Of a DNA stretch of 46,640 nucleotides, positions 8,576-17,405 are shown in pieces. Where the stretch lies: assembly GCA_020073385.1 (NCBI GenBank), contig JAIQFH010000053.1, positions 1 through 46,640 on the forward strand, in the 5' to 3' direction. Every line of letters starts with the position of its first letter. Positions within the stretch are counted from its first letter, which is position 1. Position numbers and translations under genes: made by a program. The notes under the pieces were generated by a model, which did not search any database, was not told the origin of the DNA, and saw nothing but the letters and a program-made list of their open reading frames with translations. This stretch comes from Terriglobia bacterium. GTDB taxonomy: Bacteria > Acidobacteriota > Terriglobia > Terriglobales > Acidobacteriaceae.

Positions 8576-10519
8576 ATGCGCCAAACAAATATCATGTCAC
8601 GCGTAACCCCTTTGTCACAAAGCGTAGGAAGTCCGTGCAAGAATACTGCGGTCAAAACCTTGCAGACACTAGCCTGCTTGACTCTGCTCTTGGGAGCGGC
8701 TCCAGCGATGCGAGGCGCTGCCCCAGTGCATATCTGGGAAAAGCAGGAGGTGACGCTAACAGCCGCCCGCTCTTATGCCAACCCGTACACGGACGTAACC
8801 GTTTGGCTCGACCTCAGTGGACCTGGCTTCCACAAGCGGGTATACGGCTTCTGGGATGGGGGACAGGTTTTCCGTGTTCGGTTGTTGGCAACGGCACCCG
8901 GACCATGGTCTTGGCGTAGCGGCTCCAGTCCCGAGGACCCGGGCCTCACCGGGAAAACCGACGGGTTCACGGCAATCGAGTGGACAGAAGACGAGAAACG
9001 AGCGAATCCGTTACGGCGCGGCTTTTTGCGGCCCACCGCCAACCACCACGCTCTCGAGCAGGCTGACGGAACGCCCTTTTTCGTGATCGGCGACACCTGG
9101 TATTCAGCAGGGACCAACCGTTTCAAATGGTACGACGACAACCAGGAGCGCCCGATTGGCCCTGACGCTGGCTTCCAGGATTACGTACGTTACCGCAGGC
9201 AGCAGGGCTACAACTGGGTCAATATCATTGCGGCGTTCCCGAACTGGATGACAGACGGGAAGCCATGGCATGTCCGGATGCCAGACGGAACCCCGGTTCG
9301 CTCCGCCTGGCTGGAATTCGGTACAGGCAGCGCGAAGAACATGGACAACGAAGGAGGACGGCCGTTCATGTTCCCGGGGAAAGTGCCGGGTTATGAATAC
9401 ATGTTCCCCGACGTGGACCGTGTGAACCCGGACTATTTCAAATACATCGATCGCAAAATCGACTACCTGAACGCACAGGGCTTCATACCTTTTATCGAAG
9501 CATCACGGCGTGATGCCAGCCTGCTTTGGAGCAAGTACTACAAATGGCCGGACTCGTACGCGCGATTCATCCAGTATGTCTGGTCGCGGTATCAGGCCAA
9601 CAATACAGTGCTCAGTCCGGTCCACCTCGATATCATCAGCGAAAGTGTCAGTCCCGAAGACTTCACGAAAGCAATCAACCTGGTGAAGGATGAGTACGGA
9701 CCGCCGCCGTTCGGCACGCTGCTCTCGGCGAATGCCGACCCTTCCACGCTCGAGAACTGGGGCGAAGACTCCTGGGTAACCCTGCACCAGATCGGCAACA
9801 TGCGCGAGCACAACAATTACTGGTACCTGACTGAGATCTATCGATCGACCAATCCGCAGCCCGCTCTCAATGGCGAGCCATATTACTCAGGCTATAAAGA
9901 TGAGCGTGGTTTGGGTGCCGGTCAGGGTTACGAGTTCGGCGCGCCGGGGGGGACTCCGAAGGACGACCAGTTCGTGCGGTCCTCGATGTACGGCAGTTTT
10001 CTCTCAGGGGGATTCGGTGGCCACGTATACGGGGCCGAAGGCATTTGGGGGGCCGACATTGAACCCACAGCGCCAATCAAAATGTGGGACGCCTTCCAGT
10101 GGAACTCTGCGAGCCAGATGCAGTATCTGCGCACGTTTGCCATGTCGATAGGCAAGCGCTACCAGGAGTTGGTTCCGGACGCGGATCTAATCTCACCTGA
10201 CAAGGACCACAACCTGGAGGCGTACGAACGTTGGGCCTATTGCGCTCGCACTCCGGACAAGGAGATATTCCTTGTGTATTTCGAAAAGGGCTGCCCGACG
10301 AGCCAGGTTCGCGGCGCCAAGCTGTGGAGTGAGTACCGAGCGGACTGGTTCGATCCGCGCAACGGAACCTGGCAACCGGTAGGGAAGGGATCACTCCAAT
10401 CGAACGAGATCGGAATCATCATGCTGCCCCAGTTCCCGGCAGATAACGATTGGGGCCTCCGGCTTACATACATCGGTCCGATACCGGCCGCCGAGCGCCG
10501 GATTCCGGATGAATATTAA
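8576..10519 (+). CDS. Secreted DUF5060/DUF4038 glycoside hydrolase (apiosidase-like)
   Basis: The product has 647 residues. A signal peptide (TLQTLACLTLLLGAAPAMRG) precedes an N-terminal beta-sandwich of DUF5060 type (HIWEKQEVTLTA, NPYTDVTVWLDL). The DUF4038 TIM-barrel follows (FFVIGDTWYSAG, YRRQQGYNWVNIIAAFPNW, YFKYIDRKIDYLNAQGFIP, AFQWNSASQMQYLRTF). A C-terminal sheet domain (WFDPRNGTWQPVGKG) ends the chain. DUF4038 proteins are related to GH140 apiosidases, which act on rhamnogalacturonan-II side chains; the actual substrate here is not shown. The start may be ATG 8576 or 8594. It is probably monocistronic, with its own promoter after 8506 and a terminator at 10518. Confidence 0.82.
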   Translation: MRQTNIMSRVTPLSQSVGSPCKNTAVKTLQTLACLTLLLGAAPAMRGAAPVHIWEKQEVTLTAARSYANPYTDVTVWLDLSGPGFHKRVYGFWDGGQVFRVRLLATAPGPWSWRSGSSPEDPGLTGKTDGFTAIEWTEDEKRANPLRRGFLRPTANHHALEQADGTPFFVIGDTWYSAGTNRFKWYDDNQERPIGPDAGFQDYVRYRRQQGYNWVNIIAAFPNWMTDGKPWHVRMPDGTPVRSAWLEFGTGSAKNMDNEGGRPFMFPGKVPGYEYMFPDVDRVNPDYFKYIDRKIDYLNAQGFIPFIEASRRDASLLWSKYYKWPDSYARFIQYVWSRYQANNTVLSPVHLDIISESVSPEDFTKAINLVKDEYGPPPFGTLLSANADPSTLENWGEDSWVTLHQIGNMREHNNYWYLTEIYRSTNPQPALNGEPYYSGYKDERGLGAGQGYEFGAPGGTPKDDQFVRSSMYGSFLSGGFGGHVYGAEGIWGADIEPTAPIKMWDAFQWNSASQMQYLRTFAMSIGKRYQELVPDADLISPDKDHNLEAYERWAYCARTPDKEIFLVYFEKGCPTSQVRGAKLWSEYRADWFDPRNGTWQPVGKGSLQSNEIGIIMLPQFPADNDWGLRLTYIGPIPAAERRIPDEY

Positions 10520-10534
10520 GAGCTTCGCTCTTTT
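10518..10534 (+). terminator. Short rho-independent terminator
   Basis: AAGAGC-ttc-GCTCTT followed by TT, directly after the glycosidase stop codon. The stem is 6 bp, so it is weak, but placed correctly. Confidence 0.5.
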
Positions 10535-10561
10535 CAAACTATCAGGGGCCAGTGGAGCGGC

Positions 10562-11527
10562 CTACTCTACCCAGGAGCACGCGGTGCCGGGAGTGTTCTC
10601 GCAGTAGAGTACACGCCACGACTTCGGCTTGTGCGACGACGTCCATGCGCGTCCCTGGATATAGTAGGGCTTAGCCCAAACCTCGCTATCGATGGCGCGA
10701 GGCGCAATGACGGTTACCTGAACAGCTCTTTCGGCCGGAACACCGCGGTGGGGATCCATGATGTGCGAGTAACGGTGTCCGCCGACCCGGAATGATCTCT
10801 CGTAGCTGCCCGAAGTTGAGAAAGACAGGTCTTTGAGGAATACCTGCGCTGCATTCTTGCGGTGATCCCAAGGGTCGGCAATGCTGAAGGGCCAGCCACG
10901 GGGCTCTTCTGGAGGATTGCCAAGGCCGAAAATACTGCTGCCGGATGCGGCGACGAGCGCGTTGCGAATGCCTCGTGTGCGGAGGATGTCGATCATTCGA
11001 TCGACGGCGTAGCCCTTGCCCACTCCCCCGGGATCGATCTCGACACCGGGGCGATCGAAGCGAACGGTTCGTTTCTGTGCGTCCAGTTGGACGTGCCGGT
11101 ATCCCACCAGTTCGAGCTCCTCGCGGATCTCGTCGGAAGATGGAACATGGCGGTCTCCGCCGAAAAAGCCCCAGGCGCGCATGAGTGGGCCGACGGTCAG
11201 GTCGAAGGTGCCTTCGCTCGCGCGGCTGTACTCGATGCAATCGGAAAGGAGACGAAACAACTCCGGCGAGATTGCGACCGGACGCGCGGCGGCCTCGCGA
11301 TTGATACGGCTCCACTCGCTTGCCGGGCGGTAATTCGAGAGCAACGCGTCCAGGCGGTGGGCCTCCTCAAACGCGGCATCGATCGCCTGGTTCATGGAGG
11401 CCAGATCGGAGCCATAGAGGACGATGGTAAAGGTCGTCCCCATGGCGTCCGTGCTTCTCTCCAGTTGCTGCGCTCCGGCTGCTTGCACCAGCAGAAGCGC
11501 AGCGAACAGCGCGAGAAGCAAACGCAT
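10562..11527 (-). CDS. apbE: FAD:protein FMN transferase ApbE
   Basis: The enzyme attaches FMN covalently to Ser/Thr of exported flavoproteins, using FAD and Mg2+. Family motifs are clear: STDAMGTTFTIVLYG at the N-terminus, EGTFDLTVGPLMRAWGF, the flavin-binding EIDPGGVGKGYAVDRMI, and HIMDPHRGVPAE. A signal peptide (LLLALFAALLLVQAAGAQ) places it outside the cytoplasmic membrane. The start ATG (11525-11527) overlaps the TGA stop of the DUF362 gene by one base, so it is translationally coupled to it. No classical flavinylation acceptor (FMN_bind or NqrC/RnfG type) is seen in the window. The acceptor is either elsewhere or unrecognised among its operon partners. Confidence 0.92.
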   Translation of the reverse strand: MRLLLALFAALLLVQAAGAQQLERSTDAMGTTFTIVLYGSDLASMNQAIDAAFEEAHRLDALLSNYRPASEWSRINREAAARPVAISPELFRLLSDCIEYSRASEGTFDLTVGPLMRAWGFFGGDRHVPSSDEIREELELVGYRHVQLDAQKRTVRFDRPGVEIDPGGVGKGYAVDRMIDILRTRGIRNALVAASGSSIFGLGNPPEEPRGWPFSIADPWDHRKNAAQVFLKDLSFSTSGSYERSFRVGGHRYSHIMDPHRGVPAERAVQVTVIAPRAIDSEVWAKPYYIQGRAWTSSHKPKSWRVLYCENTPGTACSWVE

Positions 11528-12741
11528 CAGGACTGTCCCTTCGGCATCTGGTTCTTCCAAAAGGCTTCGTAATCGAACATCGCTTCCTTGATGGGCATGC
11601 CGCGCACGTCGATCTTTGTCAGGTCCGCCGACCCAAGTCCTGCCGCCTCGGCCAGAAGCATCATGTTGTCGGCGTACTGGAACGTCTCATCGACGGGGTG
11701 ACATTGTTCCGGAGGATGGTCCTTGGGGTTTTTGAACACGCGATACGGCGCCTCATGCCGGCCGGCGCGCGGGTTGTAGCCCATGCAGGCTGCGGCCACC
11801 GAGTCGGTATTCACGCAGTTCCTGCCGACGACGAGTATTCCCGGATGACAGGGCTTGGAACCCAGGACCCACGGGCCCTCGCCGCCGACCATGGAGACGA
11901 TGCCATCTGCGATGGCGAGGTCCACCGGGCGCGCGCCGAGAATATCGACCAGAACACGAGGAAGCCGCCAGCCTTCGTACCGGTTCGACTTCGGATCGAG
12001 TTCGGTGGGTGCACCGGCAGGTGCTTGCACTTGCCCGTAGTGGAAGACGGTTTCCCGGTTGCCATACACGCCCAGCGGCGTGATGCCGAACAGGTTCTTG
12101 ATACAGATGGTGAGACCCATCTCTTCGTGGTTTTTCATCTTGCCCAGGCTCACGAAGAAATCGCAGTCTTCAAAGGAGTGATTCAACTGGAAGGCCGGGA
12201 AGACGTACGGTGTGCTCTGGACCTTCAGCAGAGAATATTGCTTGGCTTGACCCGGTGTATCAGTCTCCTCGAATTCGACCAGCGGCGCTGCATTGCGGAT
12301 GGCAGAGACGTCCCAGCCGCCTGAGAGCAACTTGTCTTCTAGTTTGTAGCTGCGTTTGCGACTCTCGCAGCCTTCGAGAATGCGAACACGCTTTGCACCG
12401 AGCGCACCGAAAGCAGCGACCACGGCGCCGACCACGCGGGGATGTACCCAATGCGTGTCGCCCGATGTGTATCCGGGAAACGCTCCTCCGCCGGTCAGAT
12501 TGACCTTGATGCCGACCGTCTTTCCCTTGACCTGGTTGCCGATGCCACCGATCTGATCGAACATCTGCCGGAATTGTGCCGTCAGGTCCTCGTTGTAGCT
12601 GCGGACCTTGGCGACGGATACCGGCTCCGCCGGAGCCGCTGATATGGGCCGCGCTGCCCCTTCAGCCGGACGTGCTGCCATTGCCCCTGCCGCAAGACCT
12701 GAAAGTACCAGCCAATCGCGCCGTGTCAGTCCTTCTCTCAT
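11527..12741 (-). CDS. Tat-exported DUF362 domain protein
   Basis: The ATG at 12739-12741 has a ribosome site (aaaggag) upstream and gives MREGLTRRDWLVLSGLAAG, a twin-arginine signal. The body is DUF362-like: KTVGIKVNLTGGG, THWVHPRVVGAVVAAFG, FFVSLGKMKNHEEMGLT, IKNLFGITPLGVYG, and the Cys-bearing GRNCVNTDSVAAACMGYNP. The biochemical role of DUF362 is unsettled; links to Fe-S proteins have been proposed. Tat export suggests a folded, cofactor-carrying protein, which fits an ApbE partner. It is the middle gene of the operon unknown-DUF362-apbE, and its start is 14 bp downstream of the preceding gene's stop. Function remains open. Confidence 0.82.
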   Translation of the reverse strand: MREGLTRRDWLVLSGLAAGAMAARPAEGAARPISAAPAEPVSVAKVRSYNEDLTAQFRQMFDQIGGIGNQVKGKTVGIKVNLTGGGAFPGYTSGDTHWVHPRVVGAVVAAFGALGAKRVRILEGCESRKRSYKLEDKLLSGGWDVSAIRNAAPLVEFEETDTPGQAKQYSLLKVQSTPYVFPAFQLNHSFEDCDFFVSLGKMKNHEEMGLTICIKNLFGITPLGVYGNRETVFHYGQVQAPAGAPTELDPKSNRYEGWRLPRVLVDILGARPVDLAIADGIVSMVGGEGPWVLGSKPCHPGILVVGRNCVNTDSVAAACMGYNPRAGRHEAPYRVFKNPKDHPPEQCHPVDETFQYADNMMLLAEAAGLGSADLTKIDVRGMPIKEAMFDYEAFWKNQMPKGQS

Positions 12742-12755
12742 GGTTGTATCTCCTT

Positions 12756-14438
12756 TTATTCCATCGAAACCGCGCCCCATAACAAAAGCTTTGGAATCGT
12801 CACTTCGGTTCTTCCCTCGGCATCCCGCAGCGGCAGATCCACCGTCACACCCTCAGGTGTTTCCAGATGCGCCGAGCGGAACTTCCCGGCTACACGAAGA
12901 GTGATCATTTCGACGGGATTGTCGAAATAGTTGAGTAACTGCACGAGCAGGGGGTGTCGGGGATCGCCTCCGCTTGCAAACGTGATTACCGACGGCACAT
13001 TGAACGGAACCACGCCCAGGTCGTCGTCGGAAAGCAGTTCCTTGACATCGCGCGCAACAGTTTCGGGATCCGGGTCTCGGTAGACGACCACGCGGCCTTT
13101 GCCGATGGGAATCTCGGCAAACGGCTCGGTCTTCGGTGCGCTACCCCAGGATGGACCGGCCATCACGAGGCCGCCGGTCTCAGCGAAATCCTCTAGCAGT
13201 TTGCGCTCGGCTGCAGATGGCGGGTCGAGTTCAGTGGCCATGAACGCGCGGAAGTTCGCCAGTGCATCGGCGTTCAGACCGGAACGTGACACCAGTCTGT
13301 AAGGCACCTGGCGCCGCGTTGCGAGGTTCAGATACTCGTCGACATCCTGTTTCGTGCCCGCCGGATCAAGCACAATCCCGACATTCCCATATGGCGCAAG
13401 GGCGTGCCAGGCGCCGTGACTTTCGGCGAATTTCACATAGCTCGAGAGACTGCGCCACGCTTCGATCGCCGAGGCATCCCGGGCGCGCAGTTTGGCGCGA
13501 AGAGCATCGTCGAGCGAGATGATCCAGCGACCGCCGGCTGCGGCTGCATCGGCTACAGCTCGCGCGTAATCGATGACCGAGGGGTTCTCGAGTTGGCTGC
13601 TGATCCACACCGGACGAGAGGGTGAGGCCAGACCAAATGACCGGACGAGCCAGATGTTCGACTCGATCCACGGCTCGCTCGAGGGCGCACCGCGGATACC
13701 CATTTCCGAGAGATTGCGTCCGCTCGGAGCCACGCCCGTGACGGCGACGATCGGTGCAGGCTTCCATCGCCACAGCGCCGCGTCCTTCGCGATCTCGATG
13801 ACTAACATAGAGCCGGCAGCTTTGCGCAAGGCGGCAGGAAATTCCGGGGCGAACTCGCCTTCGAGCACAAGGCCATCGAGCGCTGCCCGGGCGGCGTCTG
13901 CAGCGATCTTCGACGCGTCCCCCGCCGCATAGACGAGGCCGAGCACGGCCAGACCGCGCTTGTGCGCTGCCTCCGCATAGACCTTCACGATCCGTTGCTG
14001 CTCGGCTTCGACAGCCGCATCGGCGGGCGCGCTCCAGGTGACCAACAGACAGTTGGCGGGCGAGTCCGTTAGAAGGCTGAGCGTGGCCGGTTCGTACCAT
14101 TGGGCGAGGGCGTCGCGTACGGCAGCGTCGGCGGGAAGGCTTTTCGCGCGGGTTCGCCAGGCAAGTTCCAAGGGGCCGCCGGTCCAGCGAACCGGAACCC
14201 ACGCCTCCGGAGCCGCCAGAGCCGAGACTCCGAGAGCGCATGACAGCAAGAAGAGCGCTACGAGACCGGGGAACCAGGTTATCGTCGGCTCACACGAAGG
14301 GATCGAAGTTGAGATTTGGCCGACCGCGAATGCCCGGTCGAACCGTGACCCTGGATGCGCCCGGTTCCCGCACTCCGAGCTGATAATTGCGTGGGTCGCA
14401 ACGGATTCACCGTGGATGACAAAGTCCGACCGCGGCAT
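12756..14438 (-). CDS. Large exported protein of unknown function, operon with DUF362 and apbE
   Basis: The ATG at 14436-14438 has AGGAG about 9 nt upstream, so it is preferred over the TTG at 14462. A hydrophobic segment (WFPGLVALFLLSCALG, residues about 55-75) is set unusually far from this start and may be a signal anchor. The mature part of about 490 residues looks like a TIM-barrel sugar-processing fold followed by a GATase/trimerisation-like domain (AERKLLEDFAETGGLVMAG, GKGRVVVYRDPDPETVARDVKELL) and a beta-sandwich. I could not name a family or find catalytic residues. It is the first gene of a three-gene minus operon, with a CRP/FNR-like palindrome about 70 bp upstream. Confidence 0.6.
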   Translation of the reverse strand: MPRSDFVIHGESVATHAIISSECGNRAHPGSRFDRAFAVGQISTSIPSCEPTITWFPGLVALFLLSCALGVSALAAPEAWVPVRWTGGPLELAWRTRAKSLPADAAVRDALAQWYEPATLSLLTDSPANCLLVTWSAPADAAVEAEQQRIVKVYAEAAHKRGLAVLGLVYAAGDASKIAADAARAALDGLVLEGEFAPEFPAALRKAAGSMLVIEIAKDAALWRWKPAPIVAVTGVAPSGRNLSEMGIRGAPSSEPWIESNIWLVRSFGLASPSRPVWISSQLENPSVIDYARAVADAAAAGGRWIISLDDALRAKLRARDASAIEAWRSLSSYVKFAESHGAWHALAPYGNVGIVLDPAGTKQDVDEYLNLATRRQVPYRLVSRSGLNADALANFRAFMATELDPPSAAERKLLEDFAETGGLVMAGPSWGSAPKTEPFAEIPIGKGRVVVYRDPDPETVARDVKELLSDDDLGVVPFNVPSVITFASGGDPRHPLLVQLLNYFDNPVEMITLRVAGKFRSAHLETPEGVTVDLPLRDAEGRTEVTIPKLLLWGAVSME

Positions 14439-14506
14439 GTCTGTGGTTCTCCTGGAAGCCAATGCTCAGACACATCCATCTGTACGCGACCATCTCGAGA
14501 GATTCT

Positions 14507-14520
14507 GTGACTGGAATCAC
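14507..14520. promoter_or_regulatory. CRP/FNR-like palindrome GTGACTGGAATCAC
   Basis: GTGA-N6-TCAC with a T before it matches the half-site spacing of CRP/FNR-superfamily operators. It lies 69 bp upstream of the first gene of the DUF362-apbE operon. A near-identical site (13 of 14 bases on the opposite strand) is at 46230-46243 upstream of the enolase fusion gene, which supports a real regulator. Confidence 0.5.
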
Positions 14521-14622
14521 GATTCAACGATTTCGTTAGATGACAGAAATGCGTCATGTTATGCCGACACAGTCTCGGACTAGCCGTTGGGTAGTGAAGA
14601 CTCCTTTCTCGTTGCGGCAGTG

Positions 14623-15294
14623 TCAGTTCGACACGCCAACGACCTTGCGGATTGAAGAGCCACTCTCAACCAGCTTGATCATGCAATCGGCTACATCCGC
14701 ACGCGAGACCTTGAAGCCAAAACTTGGGAGGTGGCCCTCTCGCATGCGGTACCTCCCGGTGTACGGCTTATTTGTGAGCTCGGGTGGCCGCACCATGGTC
14801 CATTCAAGTCCACTCCTTTCAAAGACGCCCTCCATGGCAGCCGAATCGGCCACGATCTTTGGAAACAACAACCTGCCGAGCAGGTACGCTGGCGGGACAA
14901 TGGAGTCCTTAAACAAGAAAGCGACAGATTCGACAACCACTCGCCTCACCGCCGTCTGTTCCATGGCGGCGGTCAAAGCTGTGGCGAACCGAGATAGAAG
15001 ATGTGCGTCACATTTCGAAACAGGCAGGCGTGGACCGAACGCGGATATAACAGCATCATGGCCCTCAATCACCTGTGCAAGTTGAACTCTATCTAGCAAA
15101 TCACCTTGCTTGGCTGTGATCTGCTTTCTAAATGCTCCCAGGCGATCAGGCGATCGCACGAATGCCGTTACCGAATGGCCCTTTTCGATGGCTTGTCGAA
15201 CAACTTCCAGGCCCGTGGCCCCCGTGGCTCCTAATACGACTAGCTTCAGATGGTCGTGCGTTGCAGGCACTTCAGTTCTTCCAATCTCTTGCAT
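14623..15294 (-). CDS. NAD(P)-binding NmrA/SDR-like protein
   Basis: A 223-residue atypical short-chain dehydrogenase. The Rossmann signature KLVVLGATGATGLEVVRQA sits near the N-terminus, followed by AFVRSPDRL, GDLLDRVQLAQVI and HDAVISAFGPR. The typical Tyr-x-x-x-Lys is absent, and the end VADCMIKLVESG matches NAD(P)H-binding (NAD_binding_10) proteins that act as redox sensors or flavin/quinone reductases. The start ATG is 15292-15294 with GAGGTTG upstream. It is divergent from the tetR gene 44 bp away and is probably its target. Confidence 0.82.
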   Translation of the reverse strand: MQEIGRTEVPATHDHLKLVVLGATGATGLEVVRQAIEKGHSVTAFVRSPDRLGAFRKQITAKQGDLLDRVQLAQVIEGHDAVISAFGPRLPVSKCDAHLLSRFATALTAAMEQTAVRRVVVESVAFLFKDSIVPPAYLLGRLLFPKIVADSAAMEGVFERSGLEWTMVRPPELTNKPYTGRYRMREGHLPSFGFKVSRADVADCMIKLVESGSSIRKVVGVSN

Positions 15295-15315
15295 ATCAAC
15301 CTCGCATATTGGGTA

Positions 15316-15331
15316 TAGATGACTATATCTA
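15316..15331. promoter_or_regulatory. Putative TetR operator in the divergent promoter
   Basis: TAGAT-N6-ATCTA sits in the 44-bp gap between the NmrA-like gene and tetR, where a local repressor would control both. The inner bases are not symmetric, so this is a modest palindrome. Confidence 0.4.
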
Positions 15332-15338
15332 ATCAGCG

Positions 15339-15986
15339 ATGCTAGAATTTCGTTCGTTGACTGGAAAAAGACAACGCGCCTACAAGTCCGCCACTCGCGA
15401 GCGCCAAGCTGCCGAGACTCGTCATCGCATCGTCACAGCGGCCCATCGATTGCTCCGCACAGCTGGTTTCTCCGGGATGACGATTGAGGCGGTCGCTAAG
15501 CGTGCACAAGTCTCGGTGCCAAGCGTGTATGCACACTTCAAATCGAAGACGGGCATTCTGACCGCCCTTCTCGATGAATCAATGTTCGGGTCCGATTACG
15601 ATCAAATCGTGCGCCAGGCACAGGGTGAGACCGATCCGGAAACCCGTTTGCGCCGCTCCGCCGCTGTAGCCAGACAAATCCGGAGCGCACAAAGTGCGGC
15701 ATTCGATTTGCTTCGAGGCGCTGGTGTAGTCGCGCCGGAACTGGCAAAACTGCAACGGGACCGTGAAAGCCTACGCTACGACGGGGTCGAAAGTGTGATC
15801 ACTTTTCTGCGGAAATCAGCAAAACTTCGGCCGGGACTGAGCCATCGTGCAGCGCGGGACATCTTCTGGATGCTCACCGGAGGAGATGTGTATCGAATGC
15901 TGGTGCGGGAGCGTGGATGGTCTCCGCTGAAATACCAACACTGGCTGGCCGACGCTCTCGTGAAGCTACTGCTCGCTCATCCCTGA
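15339..15986 (+). CDS. TetR/AcrR family transcriptional regulator
   Basis: A 215-residue protein with the TetR helix-turn-helix at residues about 25-70 (RHRIVTAAHRLLRTAGF, MTIEAVAKRAQVSVPSVYAHF, KTGILTALLDE). The C-terminal ligand-binding part is helical and unique to each member. It probably represses the divergent NmrA-like reductase and itself through the palindrome between them. The inducer is unknown. The start is ATG 15339. Confidence 0.88.
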   Translation: MLEFRSLTGKRQRAYKSATRERQAAETRHRIVTAAHRLLRTAGFSGMTIEAVAKRAQVSVPSVYAHFKSKTGILTALLDESMFGSDYDQIVRQAQGETDPETRLRRSAAVARQIRSAQSAAFDLLRGAGVVAPELAKLQRDRESLRYDGVESVITFLRKSAKLRPGLSHRAARDIFWMLTGGDVYRMLVRERGWSPLKYQHWLADALVKLLLAHP

Positions 15987-16018
15987 GCTGACGCAGTCTT
16001 GATGCACCGTGTTCCCGG

Positions 16019-16643
16019 TCAAGTCACGAGTTGCTGTACAGCACCCAAAGCGAATGCCAAAGCTTTGGCCTTGTTCTCCTCACCAGTGGTCACGCCCTCG
16101 GCCACGACGAACCCAGGATTGTTCACTCCGAGGAAGGACAACACCGTGCGCATGTAGGTTTCAGCATGTTCAGCAGAAATCGCAGCCGTGCGGGATGCGT
16201 AAAACACACCGCGCGTGATGGCGACAATGACGCGCTTGTTGCCGACCAACCCTTCCTCCGGCCCCTGCGGCCCGTACCGGAAGGTTTTGCCCGGCACAAC
16301 TAAAGATGTCAATCCAAGCCTTTAGCTGCGACGGGATGCTCCAGTTGTACATAGGGACGCCGAGTACCACGATGTCGGCCGCCATGAACTCATCCAGCAT
16401 CCGCTGACTCTGGTCACGTATGCGTTGTGCGACGTCGTCGAGAGGTCCCGCGAATGCTGAAGATGGATGGTCACCTGGCAGCGAAGCAAGCGTCATGTGG
16501 GGCGGCGGTGTGACCGCCAGGTCGCGATAAACTATCTCAATCAGTGGGTGCACATGCTTGAGCTTGGCCACGATCGCAGCCGTGAGCTCGCGGCTCTTCG
16601 AGTGGCTACCCAAGATACTTGAATCAATGTGAAGAAGCTTCAT
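16019..16643 (-). pseudogene. azoR: FMN-dependent NADH-azoreductase, frameshifted
   Basis: The ATG at 16641-16643 with ggaggtg upstream gives MKLLHIDSSILGSHSKSREL, the flavodoxin-fold start of AzoR/AcpD. The frame runs through DIVVLGVPMYNWSIPSQLK and AWIDI, then diverges at about 16300. The neighbouring frame carries the correct continuation VPGKTFRYGPQGPE and VIVAITRGVFY to a stop at 16019. The total span is 625 nt (3 x 208 + 1), so a single extra base explains it. The intact enzyme would reduce quinones and azo bonds with NADH. Either a real frameshift or one sequencing error; the gene otherwise looks fresh. It follows the AhpD-like gene by 53 bp and is probably co-transcribed with it. Confidence 0.75.
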
Positions 16644-16695
16644 AACTACACCTCCGTGTGGCAGCGGGACCGCTATCGCGGCCCCGCGACCTCGC

Positions 16696-17196
16696 TCAGT
16701 CTGCGGCGACCTGTTTCTTCCTCCATTCTCTTGCTTCGTCCGATTTGGCCCATTCCCCGGCCACTTGCCCGGTGGCGACGTTGAGGCGATTCCAGACATT
16801 CGTCGTGGCGATCCAGAGAACCAGCGACGCAAGCGCGCTCTCGTCGTAGTGCCGTGCCGCTTCCTTCCAGATTTCGTCTGGAACCGGATCGGAACGATCA
16901 CTCAATCGGGTAACGGCTTCGGTGAGCGCGAGCGCGGCGCGTTCAGCATCCGCGAAATAGGGCGCGTCCTTCCATGCAGCCACCGCAAACAGGCGTTCCA
17001 TCGTTTCGTCCGGCTTCTTAAAGCGGAAGCCCATGTCGACGCACACGCTGCAACCATTGATCTGGCTCGCCCGCAGGTGAACAAGATCGAGTGTCTTCTT
17101 TGGTACGCCGCCCTGCTCGGAAGCCTTTGCCAGATTTTGTAGCGCTTCCATTGCGCCGGGAATGATCATTGCCGGATTTTTCATTCGTGCTTGCAT
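16696..17196 (-). CDS. AhpD-like carboxymuconolactone decarboxylase family protein (CxxC)
   Basis: The ATG at 17194-17196 has aaggag just upstream; the longer frame to 17388 is not needed. The product has about 166 residues: MKNPAMIIPGAMEALQNLAKA, then VHLRASQINGCSVCVDMG with the redox pair CSVC, and ALTEAVTRLSD. The CMD/AhpD fold uses the CxxC pair and a nearby His for thiol-disulfide or peroxidase chemistry. Proteins of this group are the usual targets of ECF41 sigma factors, and an ECF41-like promoter is found at 17244-17270 in the right orientation. The frameshifted azoreductase gene follows. Confidence 0.85.
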   Translation of the reverse strand: MQARMKNPAMIIPGAMEALQNLAKASEQGGVPKKTLDLVHLRASQINGCSVCVDMGFRFKKPDETMERLFAVAAWKDAPYFADAERAALALTEAVTRLSDRSDPVPDEIWKEAARHYDESALASLVLWIATTNVWNRLNVATGQVAGEWAKSDEAREWRKKQVAAD

Positions 17197-17243
17197 GACT
17201 GAATCTCCTTCGTGGGAACTTGTATTTTCGACTTCACTATCAT

Positions 17244-17270
17244 GACGAATCACAATGGGAAAACGTGACT
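17244..17270 (-). promoter_or_regulatory. ECF41-like promoter for the AhpD-like gene
   Basis: On the minus strand it reads AGTCACG-N16-CGTC. The known ECF41 consensus is TGTCACA-N16-CGTC, so the core GTCAC, the spacer and the full -10 agree (9 of 11 bases). It ends 48 bp upstream of the AhpD-like start codon. Confidence 0.55.
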
Positions 17271-17405
17271 GCGAAACTGAGCGAGGTCCTAAAGCAAGTG
17301 TTTTCAGAGACTTGTTTTGCCCTTGAGTTTCCCGCGGTCGCGAGAGATCGCTCCAGCCACGAGAGAATCCTGGTGCTCTACGCGGCATGAATACTTAAGG
17401 TCTCT

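Noticed and set aside
10862..11572. Plus-strand open frame of 236 codons opposite apbE
   Set aside because: Antisense shadow; ApbE motifs are unambiguous on the minus strand.
13366..14241. Minus-strand open frame of 291 codons inside the exported unknown
   Set aside because: Arg/Ser-rich out-of-frame shadow of the 12756-14438 gene; no domain.
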